From NCBI RefSeq assembly GCF_002998435.1, contig NZ_CP027231.1, forward strand, positions 2,645,001-2,709,000: a stretch of DNA of 64,000 nucleotides, in the 5' to 3' direction. This DNA is from Bacteroides zoogleoformans (GTDB lineage Bacteria; Bacteroidota; Bacteroidia; Bacteroidales; Bacteroidaceae). Shown here one piece after another: positions 50,211 through 59,667 of the stretch; the stretch's first letter is position 1; each line of letters begins with the position of its first letter. Position numbers and translations under genes: made by a program. The notes below the pieces were generated by a model. That model saw only the letters and a program-made list of their open reading frames with translations, was not told the DNA's origin and did no database searches.

Positions 50211-51377
50211 TTACAGACTCTTCCTGAGAATCTCGATGATTTCTTCGCGGGTCAGTTTGTGATAACCGCTGTCGAAGATGATGGTGCTGTCTGCTATTCC
50301 TTCGAGCATCTCCTCCGTTACGCCAAGTTCTTTGATACTGAGCACTACGCCTATTTCACGCATCCAGCTTTCCAAAGCAGCCAGTCCTTCTTCCGCCACC
50401 TGCCGGTCATTCTTCCCTTCAGGACGGATGTCCCAAACGGTTGTGGCAAACCGGCGGAGCTTATCAGTGGCATAAGGCAGAATATGGCGGTAGTAAGGCA
50501 ACGAAACGGCGGAGAGTGTCATGCCGTGAGTGGCATCCGTATGAGCTCCGATGGCTTGACCTATCATGTGTACCATCCAGTCTTGCCGCTTGCCGCGTCC
50601 GACAAGTGTGTTGAGTGCCCATGTGGCTGTCCACATGATGTTGGAGCGTGCCTCGTAATCTTCGGGATTTTTAACCGCAATGCGGCTGGAGTGAATCAGA
50701 GAGCGCATCAGTCCTTCATTCAGATAGTCGCTGGTGCTGTCGTCGGTATTGGAGAAGTATTGTTCCATGAGGTGCGACATGGTGTCGAAGAAGCCGGCCA
50801 CCATCTGATAGCGAGGCAGTGTATAAGTGTATGTGGGGTTAAGGATGGAGAAGCGGGGCATTACACGTTCATCGAATACTTTGCCGATTTTCAGATTCTC
50901 AGAGTGGTTGGTGATGACTGAACCGCCATTCATTTCCGACCCTGTGCCTACCATCGTGAGGATGCTACCCACCGGAATGATGCGGCAATCCGGGTCTTCT
51001 TGCCGTTTGTAATACTTCTCCCACGGATCGTCATTGCACCACGCCGAAACGCTGACGCCCTTGGCATAGTCGATAACCGAACCGCCACCTACGGCAAGGA
51101 TGAGGTCGGCATTTGTCTTGCGTGCCAATTCTGCTCCTTCGCGTAGTTTTTCCACGGTGGGATTAGGCATGACTCCCGATAATTCCACAATTTGCTTACC
51201 GGCCTTGTTGAGTATGTCGGTCACTTGCTCATAGATACCGTTGCGTTTGATGCTTCCACCGCCATAGGTAAGCAACACTACAGGACCGTATGCTTTTAAT
51301 TCTTCAGCCAAGAACTTCAGCGATTCATCGCCGAAATAAAGCTTTGTTGGATTTGAATACTTGAAATTGCCTAACAT
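50211..51377 (-). CDS. Iron-containing alcohol dehydrogenase
   Basis: 388 residues of the family III (YqhD/butanol dehydrogenase-like) type. NAD(P) site GGGSVIDYAKG (about 95-106) and the metal His/Asp set in FFDTMSHLMEQYF (about 195-207) and MIGQAIGAHTDATHGM (about 262-277). It reduces aldehydes to alcohols with NAD(P)H. Monocistronic. Confidence 0.9.
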   Translation of the reverse strand: MLGNFKYSNPTKLYFGDESLKFLAEELKAYGPVVLLTYGGGSIKRNGIYEQVTDILNKAGKQIVELSGVMPNPTVEKLREGAELARKTNADLILAVGGGSVIDYAKGVSVSAWCNDDPWEKYYKRQEDPDCRIIPVGSILTMVGTGSEMNGGSVITNHSENLKIGKVFDERVMPRFSILNPTYTYTLPRYQMVAGFFDTMSHLMEQYFSNTDDSTSDYLNEGLMRSLIHSSRIAVKNPEDYEARSNIMWTATWALNTLVGRGKRQDWMVHMIGQAIGAHTDATHGMTLSAVSLPYYRHILPYATDKLRRFATTVWDIRPEGKNDRQVAEEGLAALESWMREIGVVLSIKELGVTEEMLEGIADSTIIFDSGYHKLTREEIIEILRKSL

Positions 51378-51602
51378 AGTTCTACTTTTTTTGAGGGGTT
51401 ATACTTTTATTCTTATCGCTTACCGGCAGGTATAGTGCTAAAGATGCTATAATTTTCCTGAAAAAGGATGTCTTACAACTCTTTTTGTCATGAATGCAAA
51501 TTCTCTTATAAGATAACAAATAAATCCGTAAAAAGTTTATCTGATAAGATGCAAGCGAATTTGAAATCTGTTTTCTTTTGTTATTTCTCGGGTTATCATA
51601 CT

Positions 51603-51673
51603 TTTCCTCTAAAGAAAAAAATGATTTCTTTATTATGCCGGTGTAAAAAGCTCATGCTTTTTATGTACTTTTG
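51603..51673. repeat. 71-bp inverted repeat, right copy
   Basis: Exact reverse complement of 48-118. It ends with the rightward -7 box TACTTTTG (51666-51673). The operator-like AAAAAGC-TCAT-GCTTTTT (51645-51662) lies just before it. Confidence 0.85.
51666..51673 (+). promoter_or_regulatory. Promoter -7 box of the C45-like gene
   Basis: TACTTTTG, 29 bp before the ATG at 51703; the last 8 bp of the inverted repeat. Confidence 0.65.
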
Positions 51674-51702
51674 TGAATCTCATTTTTTAGAAAAGAAAAG
51701 TT

Positions 51703-52944
51703 ATGATGAAATGTATTCCCTTCATGTTGAGCTTGCTTTCGGCATTTATGCTTGCCGAACCGCTTTTGGCTTGTACTTCTGCCGTTGTCTCCGGCAAGGT
51801 TACTCCCGATGGCCGTCCGTTGTTGTGGAAACACCGCGATACGGATTTCGTGCGAAATCACGTGGCTTATGTAAAAGGTGAGAAGTATGATTTCATTGCC
51901 GATGTGAACAGCAGCAATTTTCCGGAACTGAAGGAGGCCTGGATTGGTACAAATACCGCAGGCTTTGCCCTGATGAACACCCAGTCTTACAATCTCGTTG
52001 AAGTAAAGGATGAGGAAGAGCGCGGTGTGGCCAACGGGCGTGTCATTTATCGCGCTTTGGAGGTTTGTGCCACAGTGGAAGATTTCCGGCATTTTCTTGA
52101 CACCATAGCAAAGCCCAGCATGATAGAGGCGAATTTTGGCGTGATAGATGCCAAAGGTGGTGCGGCCTTGTTTGAGGTGGACTATTATAAATATACGATG
52201 TATGACGCCAATGACCCCAAAGATGCCCCTTACGGCTACATTGCGCGTACTAACTTTTCCTTTACAGGCAAAGTGAACGAGGGGGCAGGCTATGTGCGCT
52301 ATATGGAGGCCGACCAAGTATTGATGAAGGCTTCGGCTACGGGAGGAATCACTCCGCAAGGCATCTTCAACGACCTTTCGCGTTCGTTTCGCAACGGTAT
52401 GCTTGGTATTGACTTGAAAAGCGGTGATTTTAATTGTCCTAAAAGATCCGGTTGGTTTGTCGATCATGACTTCATTCCGCGTAGCGGTACTTCTTGTTCG
52501 GTAGTGGTGCAAGGTGTCAAGTCGGGTGAGAAGGCGGAGCTTACTACCATGTGGACACTCTTAGGCTATCCTCCTACGGGAGTTGCCATACCTCTTTGGG
52601 TGAAAGGAGCCGACAAGCAACTTCCTCCGATGGTGTGTTTGGATGGGAAACTTGCGGCAGCTCCGCTCAGTGACTGGTCTCTTCGGCTTGCGGACAACGT
52701 TTACTGCTACAATCAAGGGATGGGAACAAATCGTTATCTGAATTGGGAGAGACTATATAGTCCGACAAGAGGGGATGGTTATATGACGCAGCTTGCTCCT
52801 GTCGAAGCGGCAGTCTTCAGGCTTACCATGCCTGTGCTGAACAATTGGCGAAAGCAAGGTGGTTTGAGTATCGATGAAATGCAAACTCTGTACAGAGAAT
52901 TTGAGAATTCGGTTCGGAAGGCTTATGAATCTTTACTTGAATGA
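51703..52944 (+). CDS. C45/choloylglycine-type Ntn hydrolase, exported
   Basis: 413 residues. A signal segment ends at Cys24 (LLACTSAVVSG). In C45-like Ntn hydrolases the N-terminal Cys freed by cleavage is the nucleophile, and the following KHRDTD (about 47) and NFGVIDAKGGAALFEVD (about 146) fit that fold. LLAC is also a usable lipobox, so lipidation of the same Cys is an alternative fate. It shares its promoter region with a gene left of the window. Substrate unknown. Confidence 0.8.
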   Translation: MMKCIPFMLSLLSAFMLAEPLLACTSAVVSGKVTPDGRPLLWKHRDTDFVRNHVAYVKGEKYDFIADVNSSNFPELKEAWIGTNTAGFALMNTQSYNLVEVKDEEERGVANGRVIYRALEVCATVEDFRHFLDTIAKPSMIEANFGVIDAKGGAALFEVDYYKYTMYDANDPKDAPYGYIARTNFSFTGKVNEGAGYVRYMEADQVLMKASATGGITPQGIFNDLSRSFRNGMLGIDLKSGDFNCPKRSGWFVDHDFIPRSGTSCSVVVQGVKSGEKAELTTMWTLLGYPPTGVAIPLWVKGADKQLPPMVCLDGKLAAAPLSDWSLRLADNVYCYNQGMGTNRYLNWERLYSPTRGDGYMTQLAPVEAAVFRLTMPVLNNWRKQGGLSIDEMQTLYREFENSVRKAYESLLE

Positions 52945-52945
52945 T

Positions 52946-53017
52946 TTGTCTTATACTGATATGGGTAGACACATTTACTAACTAATAAATGTGTCTACCC
53001 ATATCAGTATAAGACAA
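52946..53017. terminator. Bidirectional terminator, 32-bp perfect stem
   Basis: Arms 52946-52977 and 52986-53017 are exact reverse complements with an 8-nt loop (CTAACTAA). It fills nearly the whole gap between two convergent genes. Confidence 0.85.
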
Positions 53018-53030
53018 CGAATGGCTTTTT

Positions 53031-55157
53031 TTACTTGCAGTTATCTGTCTTCAGCCATTTATCCAACCACTCAAAGAAAGTGCGTTGCCAAAGTACGCCG
53101 TTCTGAGGTTTCAGTACCCAATGATTCTCGTCCGGATAGATAAGCAATTCGGCGGGTACACCGCGCATTACGGCAGCATCGAAAGCGGCCATTGCTTGAT
53201 TGGCGAGAATACGGAAATCTTTTTCTCCATGGATGCAAAGAATCGGTGTATCCCATTTGTCCACAAAGAGATGCGGTGAGTTGGCAAAAGTTCGTTGTGC
53301 CGTAGCATTGTTCTTTTCCCAATAAGCGCCGCCCATGTCCCAATTGGCAAACCATTTCTCTTCCGTTTCCAAATATTGCATTTCCATATTGAATATACCA
53401 TCGTGGGCAATGAATGTCTTGAAGCGCTTGTCATGGTGTCCGGCAAGCCAATACACAGAGAAACCTCCGAAGCTGGCACCTACACAACCCAAATGGTCTT
53501 TATCTACAAATGGCTCTTTGGCTATTTCATCTATCGCAGTGAAATAGTCCCTCATACATTGCCCTCCATAGTCGCCGCTGATGGCTTCGTTCCATACCAC
53601 ACCGAAACCCGGTAAACCTCTACGGTTAGGAGCCACAATAATATAATCGTTTGCCGCCATGATTTGAAAATTCCAACGATAACTCCAGAACTGACTGACC
53701 GGACTTTGCGGACCGCCTTCACAGAAAAGCAGAGTAGGATATTTCTTATTAGGGTCAAATTTAGGCGGATAGATGACCCACGTCAACATTTGTTTGCCAT
53801 CAGTTGTTGTCATCCAGCGAGGTTCCACTTTACCCATCTCCAATTGGTCGTAGATGTGCTTGTTTTCGAAAGTCAGCTGCCGGACATCAGCAAAATCGGT
53901 TCCGTTACGATTGGCGTTCACGGCGTAGATTTCATCGGCCATGCTCATGGAATGGCGTTTGGCTATGATCTTATCACCACAGAGAGCGAGCGAAGCATAG
54001 TCATACATGCCATCGGTCAGTTGCGTCAGTTTATCATCATCGGAAAGGAGGATGTTATAGATGTGCGTTTCTCCATGCCATACACCGATGAAGAAGATGC
54101 TTTGCGAATCCTTGTTCCACAAGAATGCGTCCACATTCGATTCGAATGCCTTGCTCACAAAACGCTTCTCGCCTGTTTCGAGGTTCATGATAAAAAGGCG
54201 GTTGAGGTCGGCTTCATAGCCATCGCGTTCCATACTTTGCCAAGCAATGTATTTGCCATCCGGCGAGTATTGTGGATTGGTATCGTATCCCTTGTTATCC
54301 TCGGTGATGTTATTGGTTTTCTTTGTGGCAAGATCATAGATATAAATATCGGAGTTGGTGGAAATGGCATATGCAAGTCCTGTTTTTTTACGACAAGTAT
54401 AGGCCACTTTGTCCGAGGCCGGACTCCATGCCAGCTGTTCGATGCCTCCCCAAGGCTTCATCGGACTTTCGTAGGGCTCACCTTCAAGAATATCTGTCAC
54501 ATTGTCTATTTCATTTCCATCGAAGTCTGCAACAAAAGGGTGTGGGGCAGTGGTTACCCATTCATCCCAGTGCTTATACATCAAGTCGTTGACGATGATA
54601 CCGGTAGCCTTAGGCAGATCGGGATGCTTATCGGCTGTGCTCTTCACTGTCTTGACCTGAGCGATGAAAAGCAGTTTCTTTCCATCGGGCGAGAAAGAGA
54701 ACCCTTCTATGTCACCATCATATTGAGTCAGCTGTTTACGTTCTGTTCCATCCGGGTTCATCTCCCATACTTGGCTGCTTCCGCTTTCGCTGCTTAGAAA
54801 AGCTATTTTTTTACCGTTCTTGAACCATGCGGGTTCTCCTTCTCTCCATGCGCTGTTCGTGATTTGGACGTTTTCACTGCCATCGGCATTCATTACGAAG
54901 ACTTCGCTGTTGCTTTTGTTCTCTGGCACGCTGTAGTAAGATACCGTGTAGGCTATCTGTTTCTCATCGGGTGAAACGGCCACACTGCCGACTCTTCCCA
55001 TTGCCCACAAAGCTTCGGGTGTCATACGTCGGTTTTCAATCTTAATGTCGGAGCGTCGGATAATGGCCGACGTGTCTTTTTCTCCGGCATCCTTTGTTCC
55101 TCCGCAAGAGGCTAATGTCATGGCTGCTGACATAAGCAAAAGATTTACTTGTTTCAT
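53031..55157 (-). CDS. S9-family prolyl oligopeptidase-type peptidase
   Basis: 708 residues from the ATG at 55157, giving lipobox LASC (Cys18). Beta-propeller with TolB-like repeats (about 45-430, several SPDGK and NPDG units), then an alpha/beta-hydrolase domain with GASFGGF (catalytic Ser), ILCIHGEKDFRI (Asp) and YPDENHWV (His). It cleaves peptides, probably dipeptidyl- or acylaminoacyl-type, at the cell envelope. Convergent with the C45-like gene. Confidence 0.92.
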   Translation of the reverse strand: MKQVNLLLMSAAMTLASCGGTKDAGEKDTSAIIRRSDIKIENRRMTPEALWAMGRVGSVAVSPDEKQIAYTVSYYSVPENKSNSEVFVMNADGSENVQITNSAWREGEPAWFKNGKKIAFLSSESGSSQVWEMNPDGTERKQLTQYDGDIEGFSFSPDGKKLLFIAQVKTVKSTADKHPDLPKATGIIVNDLMYKHWDEWVTTAPHPFVADFDGNEIDNVTDILEGEPYESPMKPWGGIEQLAWSPASDKVAYTCRKKTGLAYAISTNSDIYIYDLATKKTNNITEDNKGYDTNPQYSPDGKYIAWQSMERDGYEADLNRLFIMNLETGEKRFVSKAFESNVDAFLWNKDSQSIFFIGVWHGETHIYNILLSDDDKLTQLTDGMYDYASLALCGDKIIAKRHSMSMADEIYAVNANRNGTDFADVRQLTFENKHIYDQLEMGKVEPRWMTTTDGKQMLTWVIYPPKFDPNKKYPTLLFCEGGPQSPVSQFWSYRWNFQIMAANDYIIVAPNRRGLPGFGVVWNEAISGDYGGQCMRDYFTAIDEIAKEPFVDKDHLGCVGASFGGFSVYWLAGHHDKRFKTFIAHDGIFNMEMQYLETEEKWFANWDMGGAYWEKNNATAQRTFANSPHLFVDKWDTPILCIHGEKDFRILANQAMAAFDAAVMRGVPAELLIYPDENHWVLKPQNGVLWQRTFFEWLDKWLKTDNCK

Positions 55158-55218
55158 ACTAAGTTTTATTATCAAGGTTATTTACCGCAAATTTATATAA
55201 AATTACGGATAAATGTGC

Positions 55219-55527
55219 TCAAACATCTCTCAATTCTTGTTTGGCCATGCCAAGGCGAATGACGATTGGCTTCCATTGCTTTACGCCGACTTTCACTTCA
55301 TTGATGAATTGCATAGTGTCTTCCTTTCCGGTCATGTGTTCTTCAGAAGCATCAAGCGGAATCTTCAGGTCCGCATGATTGGTCGTTGAATTGATGAGGA
55401 AGGCCCGGCATTCATTTAGTATATCTTTTAGTCGGTTGGTAAAAGCAAAGAATATTCTGCCACCGGACAACTTCTTCGTGGCAGAAGACTGAGGGGCGAA
55501 TGGGCTTATGTGAAAGTCCGGATGCAA
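55219..55527 (-). CDS. Unrecognised short protein, possibly a remnant
   Basis: 102 residues at most; an internal ATG (MTGKEDTMQF) would give 38. The C-terminal part (FINEVKVGVKQWKPIVIRLG) looks protein-like, the N-terminal part less so. No promoter or family recognised. It lies upstream of the S9 peptidase on the same strand. It may be the end of a decayed gene. Confidence 0.3.
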   Translation of the reverse strand: MHPDFHISPFAPQSSATKKLSGGRIFFAFTNRLKDILNECRAFLINSTTNHADLKIPLDASEEHMTGKEDTMQFINEVKVGVKQWKPIVIRLGMAKQELRDV

Positions 55528-55638
55528 GAGGCTGCTGTTTTATACAATAAGTAGTATACCCGTATATCCAAAGAAACCGATGTGCGAAAAACTTAAAATC
55601 AAGGCATTTTTACCTTATTGTCTTTTGTACAATTATAT

Positions 55639-55667
55639 CATATTGTATATGTTACGATAACAATATG
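55639..55667. promoter_or_regulatory. Candidate xylose-regulator operator
   Basis: CATATTGT and ACAATATG form an inverted repeat around an inner TGTTA-CGA-TAACA palindrome, about 105 bp before the xyl promoter -7 box. NrtR-type regulators bind such AT-rich palindromes; the link to this one is inference. Confidence 0.45.
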
Positions 55668-55747
55668 AGATGTTATTGTAGTAAATATGATATGTATTAT
55701 TCTGTAAAATAGTGTTTTATAACATTCTATAAAAGATTTATTTTTTA

Positions 55748-55779
55748 TTTGTTTTTAGAAAAAAACTTGTCTATATTTG
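55748..55779 (+). promoter_or_regulatory. Promoter of the xyl operon
   Basis: TTTG (55748-55751), 20-bp spacer, TATATTTG (55772-55779), 22 bp before the start of the Nudix-type regulator. Confidence 0.7.
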
Positions 55780-55800
55780 CAACGCTAAAAATAGAAAGTT

Positions 55801-56532
55801 ATGCAGAATGCAGTACATGTCACGCCGTTGGCAAACAATCATATCTCCGTAGACTGTGTGGTAATCGGGTTCGACGGCGAACAGCTAAAAGTGTTGCTGA
55901 TAAAACGTGTAGGTGAAGAGGAAGGAGAAATCTTTCACGACATGAAACTTCCGGGAAGCTTGATTTATATGGATGAGGACTTGGACGAGGCTGCCCAAAG
56001 AGTACTGAAAGAACTTACGGGATTGAAGAATGTTAATCTGATGCAGTTCAAGGCATTTGGCTCGAAGAATCGTACGAAAGACCCCAAAGACATTCATTGG
56101 CTGGAACGGGCCATGCAATTGAAGGTGGAACGTATCGTCACCATAGCATACCTGTCGCTGGTGAAGATAGACCGGGCGCTGAATCGGGATTTGGACAATT
56201 ATCAGGCTGATTGGGTGGCCATGCACGACATAAAGGCATTGGCTTTCGATCACAACCTGATCATCAAGGAGGCTTTGGTCTATATCCGTCAATATGTAGA
56301 GTTCAACCCTTCTTCTTTATTCGACTTGTTGCCGCGAAAATTTACGGCGTCACAACTGCGCACTTTGTATGAGTTGGTGTATGGGAAGCAGTTCGATGTC
56401 CGAAACTTCCATAAGAAAATAGCGATGATGGAATACGTTGTCCCGCTGGAAGAGAAGCAACAGGGAGTAGCTCACCGGGCGGCACGCTACTACCGGTTCG
56501 ACAAGAAAATATATAATAAAACCAGACGATAA
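55801..56532 (+). CDS. xylR: NrtR-like Nudix regulator of xylose use
   Basis: 243 residues. An N-terminal Nudix fold with a degenerate catalytic box (GSLIYMDEDLDEAAQRVLKELTGL lacks the REUXEE core), so it senses rather than cleaves. A C-terminal winged helix (about 165-235, KFTASQLRTLYELVYGKQFD) follows. In B. thetaiotaomicron a protein of this type (BT0791) sits at the head of xylBAT and represses it. The same gene order here supports the name. Confidence 0.85.
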   Translation: MQNAVHVTPLANNHISVDCVVIGFDGEQLKVLLIKRVGEEEGEIFHDMKLPGSLIYMDEDLDEAAQRVLKELTGLKNVNLMQFKAFGSKNRTKDPKDIHWLERAMQLKVERIVTIAYLSLVKIDRALNRDLDNYQADWVAMHDIKALAFDHNLIIKEALVYIRQYVEFNPSSLFDLLPRKFTASQLRTLYELVYGKQFDVRNFHKKIAMMEYVVPLEEKQQGVAHRAARYYRFDKKIYNKTRR

Positions 56533-56587
56533 CCGATTTTAGCGGACATTTAAAGAATGATCAATCAAAAAAGTAAAAATAGAGTAT

Positions 56588-58075
56588 ATGTATTTATTAG
56601 GTTATGACATTGGCAGCTCGTCCGTAAAAGCGAGTTTGGTAAACGCGGAAAGCGGTAAATGTGTGTCGTCTGCATTCTTTCCCAAGGCAGAGGCGGAAAT
56701 CATTGCCGTGAAACCGGGATGGGCAGAACAAAATCCCGAATCTTGGTGGAAAAACCTGAAGTTGGCCACGCACGCCGTATTGACAGAGTCCGGAATAAAT
56801 GCCGGAGACATCAAGGCTATCGGTATCTCTTACCAAATGCACGGCCTGGTATGTGTGGATAAGAAGGGGCAAGTGCTGCGTCCCGCCATCATCTGGTGCG
56901 ACTCAAGATCGGTTCCATACGGTCAAAAAGCATTTGAAACATTGGGAGAGGAAATGTGTCTTTCTCATTTGCTGAATTCTCCGGGAAACTTCACCGCATC
57001 TAAGCTGGCGTGGATGAAGGAAAACGAACCGGCCGTTTACGAAAGGATTCATAAGATCATGCTGCCGGGTGACTACATTGCAATGAAACTTACGGGTACT
57101 ATCTGCACCACCGTTTCCGGTTTGTCCGAAGGAATGTTCTGGGACTTCAAGAATAGTCGGATTGCCGATTTCCTGATGAACCATTACGGTTTCGACTCTT
57201 CACTGATAGCTGATATCAGGCCCACTTTTTCCGAACAAGGGTGCGTCAATGCCGCGGCAGCCCGCGAATTAGGCTTAAAAGAGGGCACTCCCGTCACTTA
57301 CCGTGCCGGAGACCAACCCAACAACGCCCTTTCACTGAATGTATTCAATCCCGGAGAGATAGCTTCCACGGCAGGTACATCCGGTGTGGTATATGGTGTG
57401 AACGGAGAAGTAAACTACGACCCCAAATCGCGTGTCAACACGTTTGCACACGTGAACCATAGTGCCGAACAAACTCGTTTGGGAGTCTTGTTATGCATCA
57501 ACGGAACAGGCATCCTCAATTCGTGGGTGAAGCGCACCGTCGCTTCCGAAGGCATTTCGTATAACGACATGAATGCATTGGCCGCACAAGCCCCCATAGG
57601 TAGTGCCGGTCTGAGCATTCTACCTTTTGGCAACGGGGCGGAACGTATGCTCGAAAACAGAGAGACCGGTTGTTCTGTAGAAGGAATCAACTTCAACCTG
57701 CATGGAAAATCACACATCGTCCGTGCGGCGCAAGAGGGCATCGTGTTCTCTTTTAAATACGGCATTGATATTATGGAACAGATGGGCATCCCCGTACAGA
57801 AAATCCATGCGGGAAAAGCCAATATGTTCCTCAGCCCGCTATTCCGCGAAACACTGGCAGGCGTAACAGGTGCAGTAATCGAGCTGTACGATACCGACGG
57901 TTCCGTAGGAGCAGCCAAAGGGGCAGGCATCGGTGCCGGCATTTACAAAGACAATAATGAGGCCTTTGCCACATTAGAGAAATTAGAGATCATTGAGTCG
58001 AAGCCGGCCGACCGTGAAGCGTATGCGGAAGCATACGGACGCTGGAGGCAATGTCTGCTCAACGTTCTTTCATAA
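56588..58075 (+). CDS. xylB: Xylulokinase (FGGY family)
   Basis: 495 residues. It phosphorylates D-xylulose to xylulose 5-phosphate for the pentose phosphate pathway. FGGY features: GYDIGSSSVKASLV (about 4-17), Asp in WCDSRS (about 105), AGDQPNNALSLN (about 238), TAGTSGVVYG (about 257), and a GAAKGAGIGAGI stretch (about 440). It sits 55 bp after xylR and 45 bp before xylA. Confidence 0.92.
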   Translation: MYLLGYDIGSSSVKASLVNAESGKCVSSAFFPKAEAEIIAVKPGWAEQNPESWWKNLKLATHAVLTESGINAGDIKAIGISYQMHGLVCVDKKGQVLRPAIIWCDSRSVPYGQKAFETLGEEMCLSHLLNSPGNFTASKLAWMKENEPAVYERIHKIMLPGDYIAMKLTGTICTTVSGLSEGMFWDFKNSRIADFLMNHYGFDSSLIADIRPTFSEQGCVNAAAARELGLKEGTPVTYRAGDQPNNALSLNVFNPGEIASTAGTSGVVYGVNGEVNYDPKSRVNTFAHVNHSAEQTRLGVLLCINGTGILNSWVKRTVASEGISYNDMNALAAQAPIGSAGLSILPFGNGAERMLENRETGCSVEGINFNLHGKSHIVRAAQEGIVFSFKYGIDIMEQMGIPVQKIHAGKANMFLSPLFRETLAGVTGAVIELYDTDGSVGAAKGAGIGAGIYKDNNEAFATLEKLEIIESKPADREAYAEAYGRWRQCLLNVLS

Positions 58076-58120
58076 GACTGACAGAATGCAGAAAATAATA
58101 AACCCTAAAAACAAATTAAG

Positions 58121-59437
58121 ATGACAACAAAAGAGTATTTTCCCGGAATAGGAAAAATCAAGTTCGAAGGTAAAGAGAGTATGAACCCGATGGCATTCCG
58201 TTATTACGATGCCGAGAAAGTAGTCATGGGTAAGAAGATGAAAGATTGGCTGAAGTTTGCCATGGCATGGTGGCACACTCTCTGCGCAGAAGGTGGTGAC
58301 CAGTTCGGCGGCGGCACGAAGAAATTTCCTTGGAACGGCGAGGCCGACAAGGTACAAGCTGCCAAGAACAAGATGGATGCCGGTTTTGAGTTCATGCAGA
58401 AAATGGGTATCGAATATTATTGCTTCCACGACATAGACCTCTGCGACGAAGCCGATAGTATCGAGGAATACGAAGCCAATCTGAAAGCTATTGTGGCATA
58501 CGCCAAACAGAAACAAGCCGAAACAGGCATCAAACTGCTGTGGGGTACTGCCAACGTATTCAGCCATGCGCGCTACATGAACGGTGCCGCAACCAATCCG
58601 GATTTCGATGTGGTGGCACGTGCTGCCGTTCAAATCAAGAATGCCATCGATGCAACTATCGAGTTGGGCGGTACGAACTATGTATTCTGGGGCGGACGTG
58701 AAGGCTATATGTCACTGCTGAATACCGACCAGAAACGTGAAAAGGAACACCTTGCACGAATGTTGACTCTGGCACGCGACTACGCCCGCAGCAAAGGCTT
58801 CACCGGTACTTTCCTGATTGAGCCTAAACCGATGGAACCCTCCAAACATCAATATGATGTGGATACCGAAACTGTTATCGGTTTCCTGAAGGATCATAAC
58901 TTAGATAAGGATTTCAAAGTGAACATTGAGGTGAATCACGCCACACTGGCGGGTCATACTTTTGAGCACGAATTGGCCGTAGCCGTTGACAATGGTATGT
59001 TGGGCTCTATTGATGCCAACCGCGGTGACTACCAGAACGGATGGGATACCGACCAATTCCCCATTGACAACTTTGAGCTGATACAGGCCATGATGCAAAT
59101 TATTCGTAACGATGGTTTGGGTAACGGTGGTACGAACTTCGACGCCAAGACCCGCCGTAACTCTACCGATTTGGAAGACATCTTCATCGCACACATCGCA
59201 GGTATGGATGCCATGGCGCGCGCCCTTGAAAGTGCAGCCAAGTTGTTGGAGGAATCTCCTTACAAGAAGATGTTGGCCGACCGCTATGCTTCATTTGACT
59301 CCGGCAAAGGAAAAGAGTTTGAAGAAGGCAAGCTGACATTAGAAGAAGTGGTAGCATACGCCAAAGTCAACGGCGAACCCAAACAGACCAGCGGTAAGCA
59401 AGAGTTGTATGAAGCAATCGTAAACATGTATTGCTAA
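58121..59437 (+). CDS. xylA: Xylose isomerase
   Basis: 438 residues, usual for this class. It converts D-xylose to D-xylulose with two divalent metals. Visible signatures: [10 protein letters not shown] (catalytic His, about 105), [15 protein letters not shown] (about 190), [13 protein letters not shown] (about 234, metal Glu and Lys), [16 protein letters not shown] (about 270) and [20 protein letters not shown] (about 300). Confidence 0.95.
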   Translation: MTTKEYFPGIGKIKFEGKESMNPMAFRYYDAEKVVMGKKMKDWLKFAMAWWHTLCAEGGDQFGGGTKKFPWNGEADKVQAAKNKMDAGFEFMQKMGIEYYCFHDIDLCDEADSIEEYEANLKAIVAYAKQKQAETGIKLLWGTANVFSHARYMNGAATNPDFDVVARAAVQIKNAIDATIELGGTNYVFWGGREGYMSLLNTDQKREKEHLARMLTLARDYARSKGFTGTFLIEPKPMEPSKHQYDVDTETVIGFLKDHNLDKDFKVNIEVNHATLAGHTFEHELAVAVDNGMLGSIDANRGDYQNGWDTDQFPIDNFELIQAMMQIIRNDGLGNGGTNFDAKTRRNSTDLEDIFIAHIAGMDAMARALESAAKLLEESPYKKMLADRYASFDSGKGKEFEEGKLTLEEVVAYAKVNGEPKQTSGKQELYEAIVNMYC

Positions 59438-59667
59438 ACTTCATCCATATTACGAATAGCGGATTGCATGACAGCCGAAGCGATGTCAAGAAAACAAAGC
59501 TTATGTGCCCTGTAATGTAATATTCGGGTACGGACTTCACGGGTTTACGCATTTTAGCACTAAATCCGTGATTTCCCGCATAATCCGTAGGAGCTCTTGC
59601 ATTGTGCTCGCGACATCCGGCTATTCGTAGTTTGGCAGTTTATAGTTAATTCTTAATTTCTTTTATA

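Larger units (their letters stand above)
51378..51702. other. 325-bp divergent intergenic region
   Basis: AT-rich, no gene. It contains a leader for the alcohol dehydrogenase on the minus strand and the right copy of the 71-bp inverted repeat with the promoter of the C45-like gene. Confidence 0.6.
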
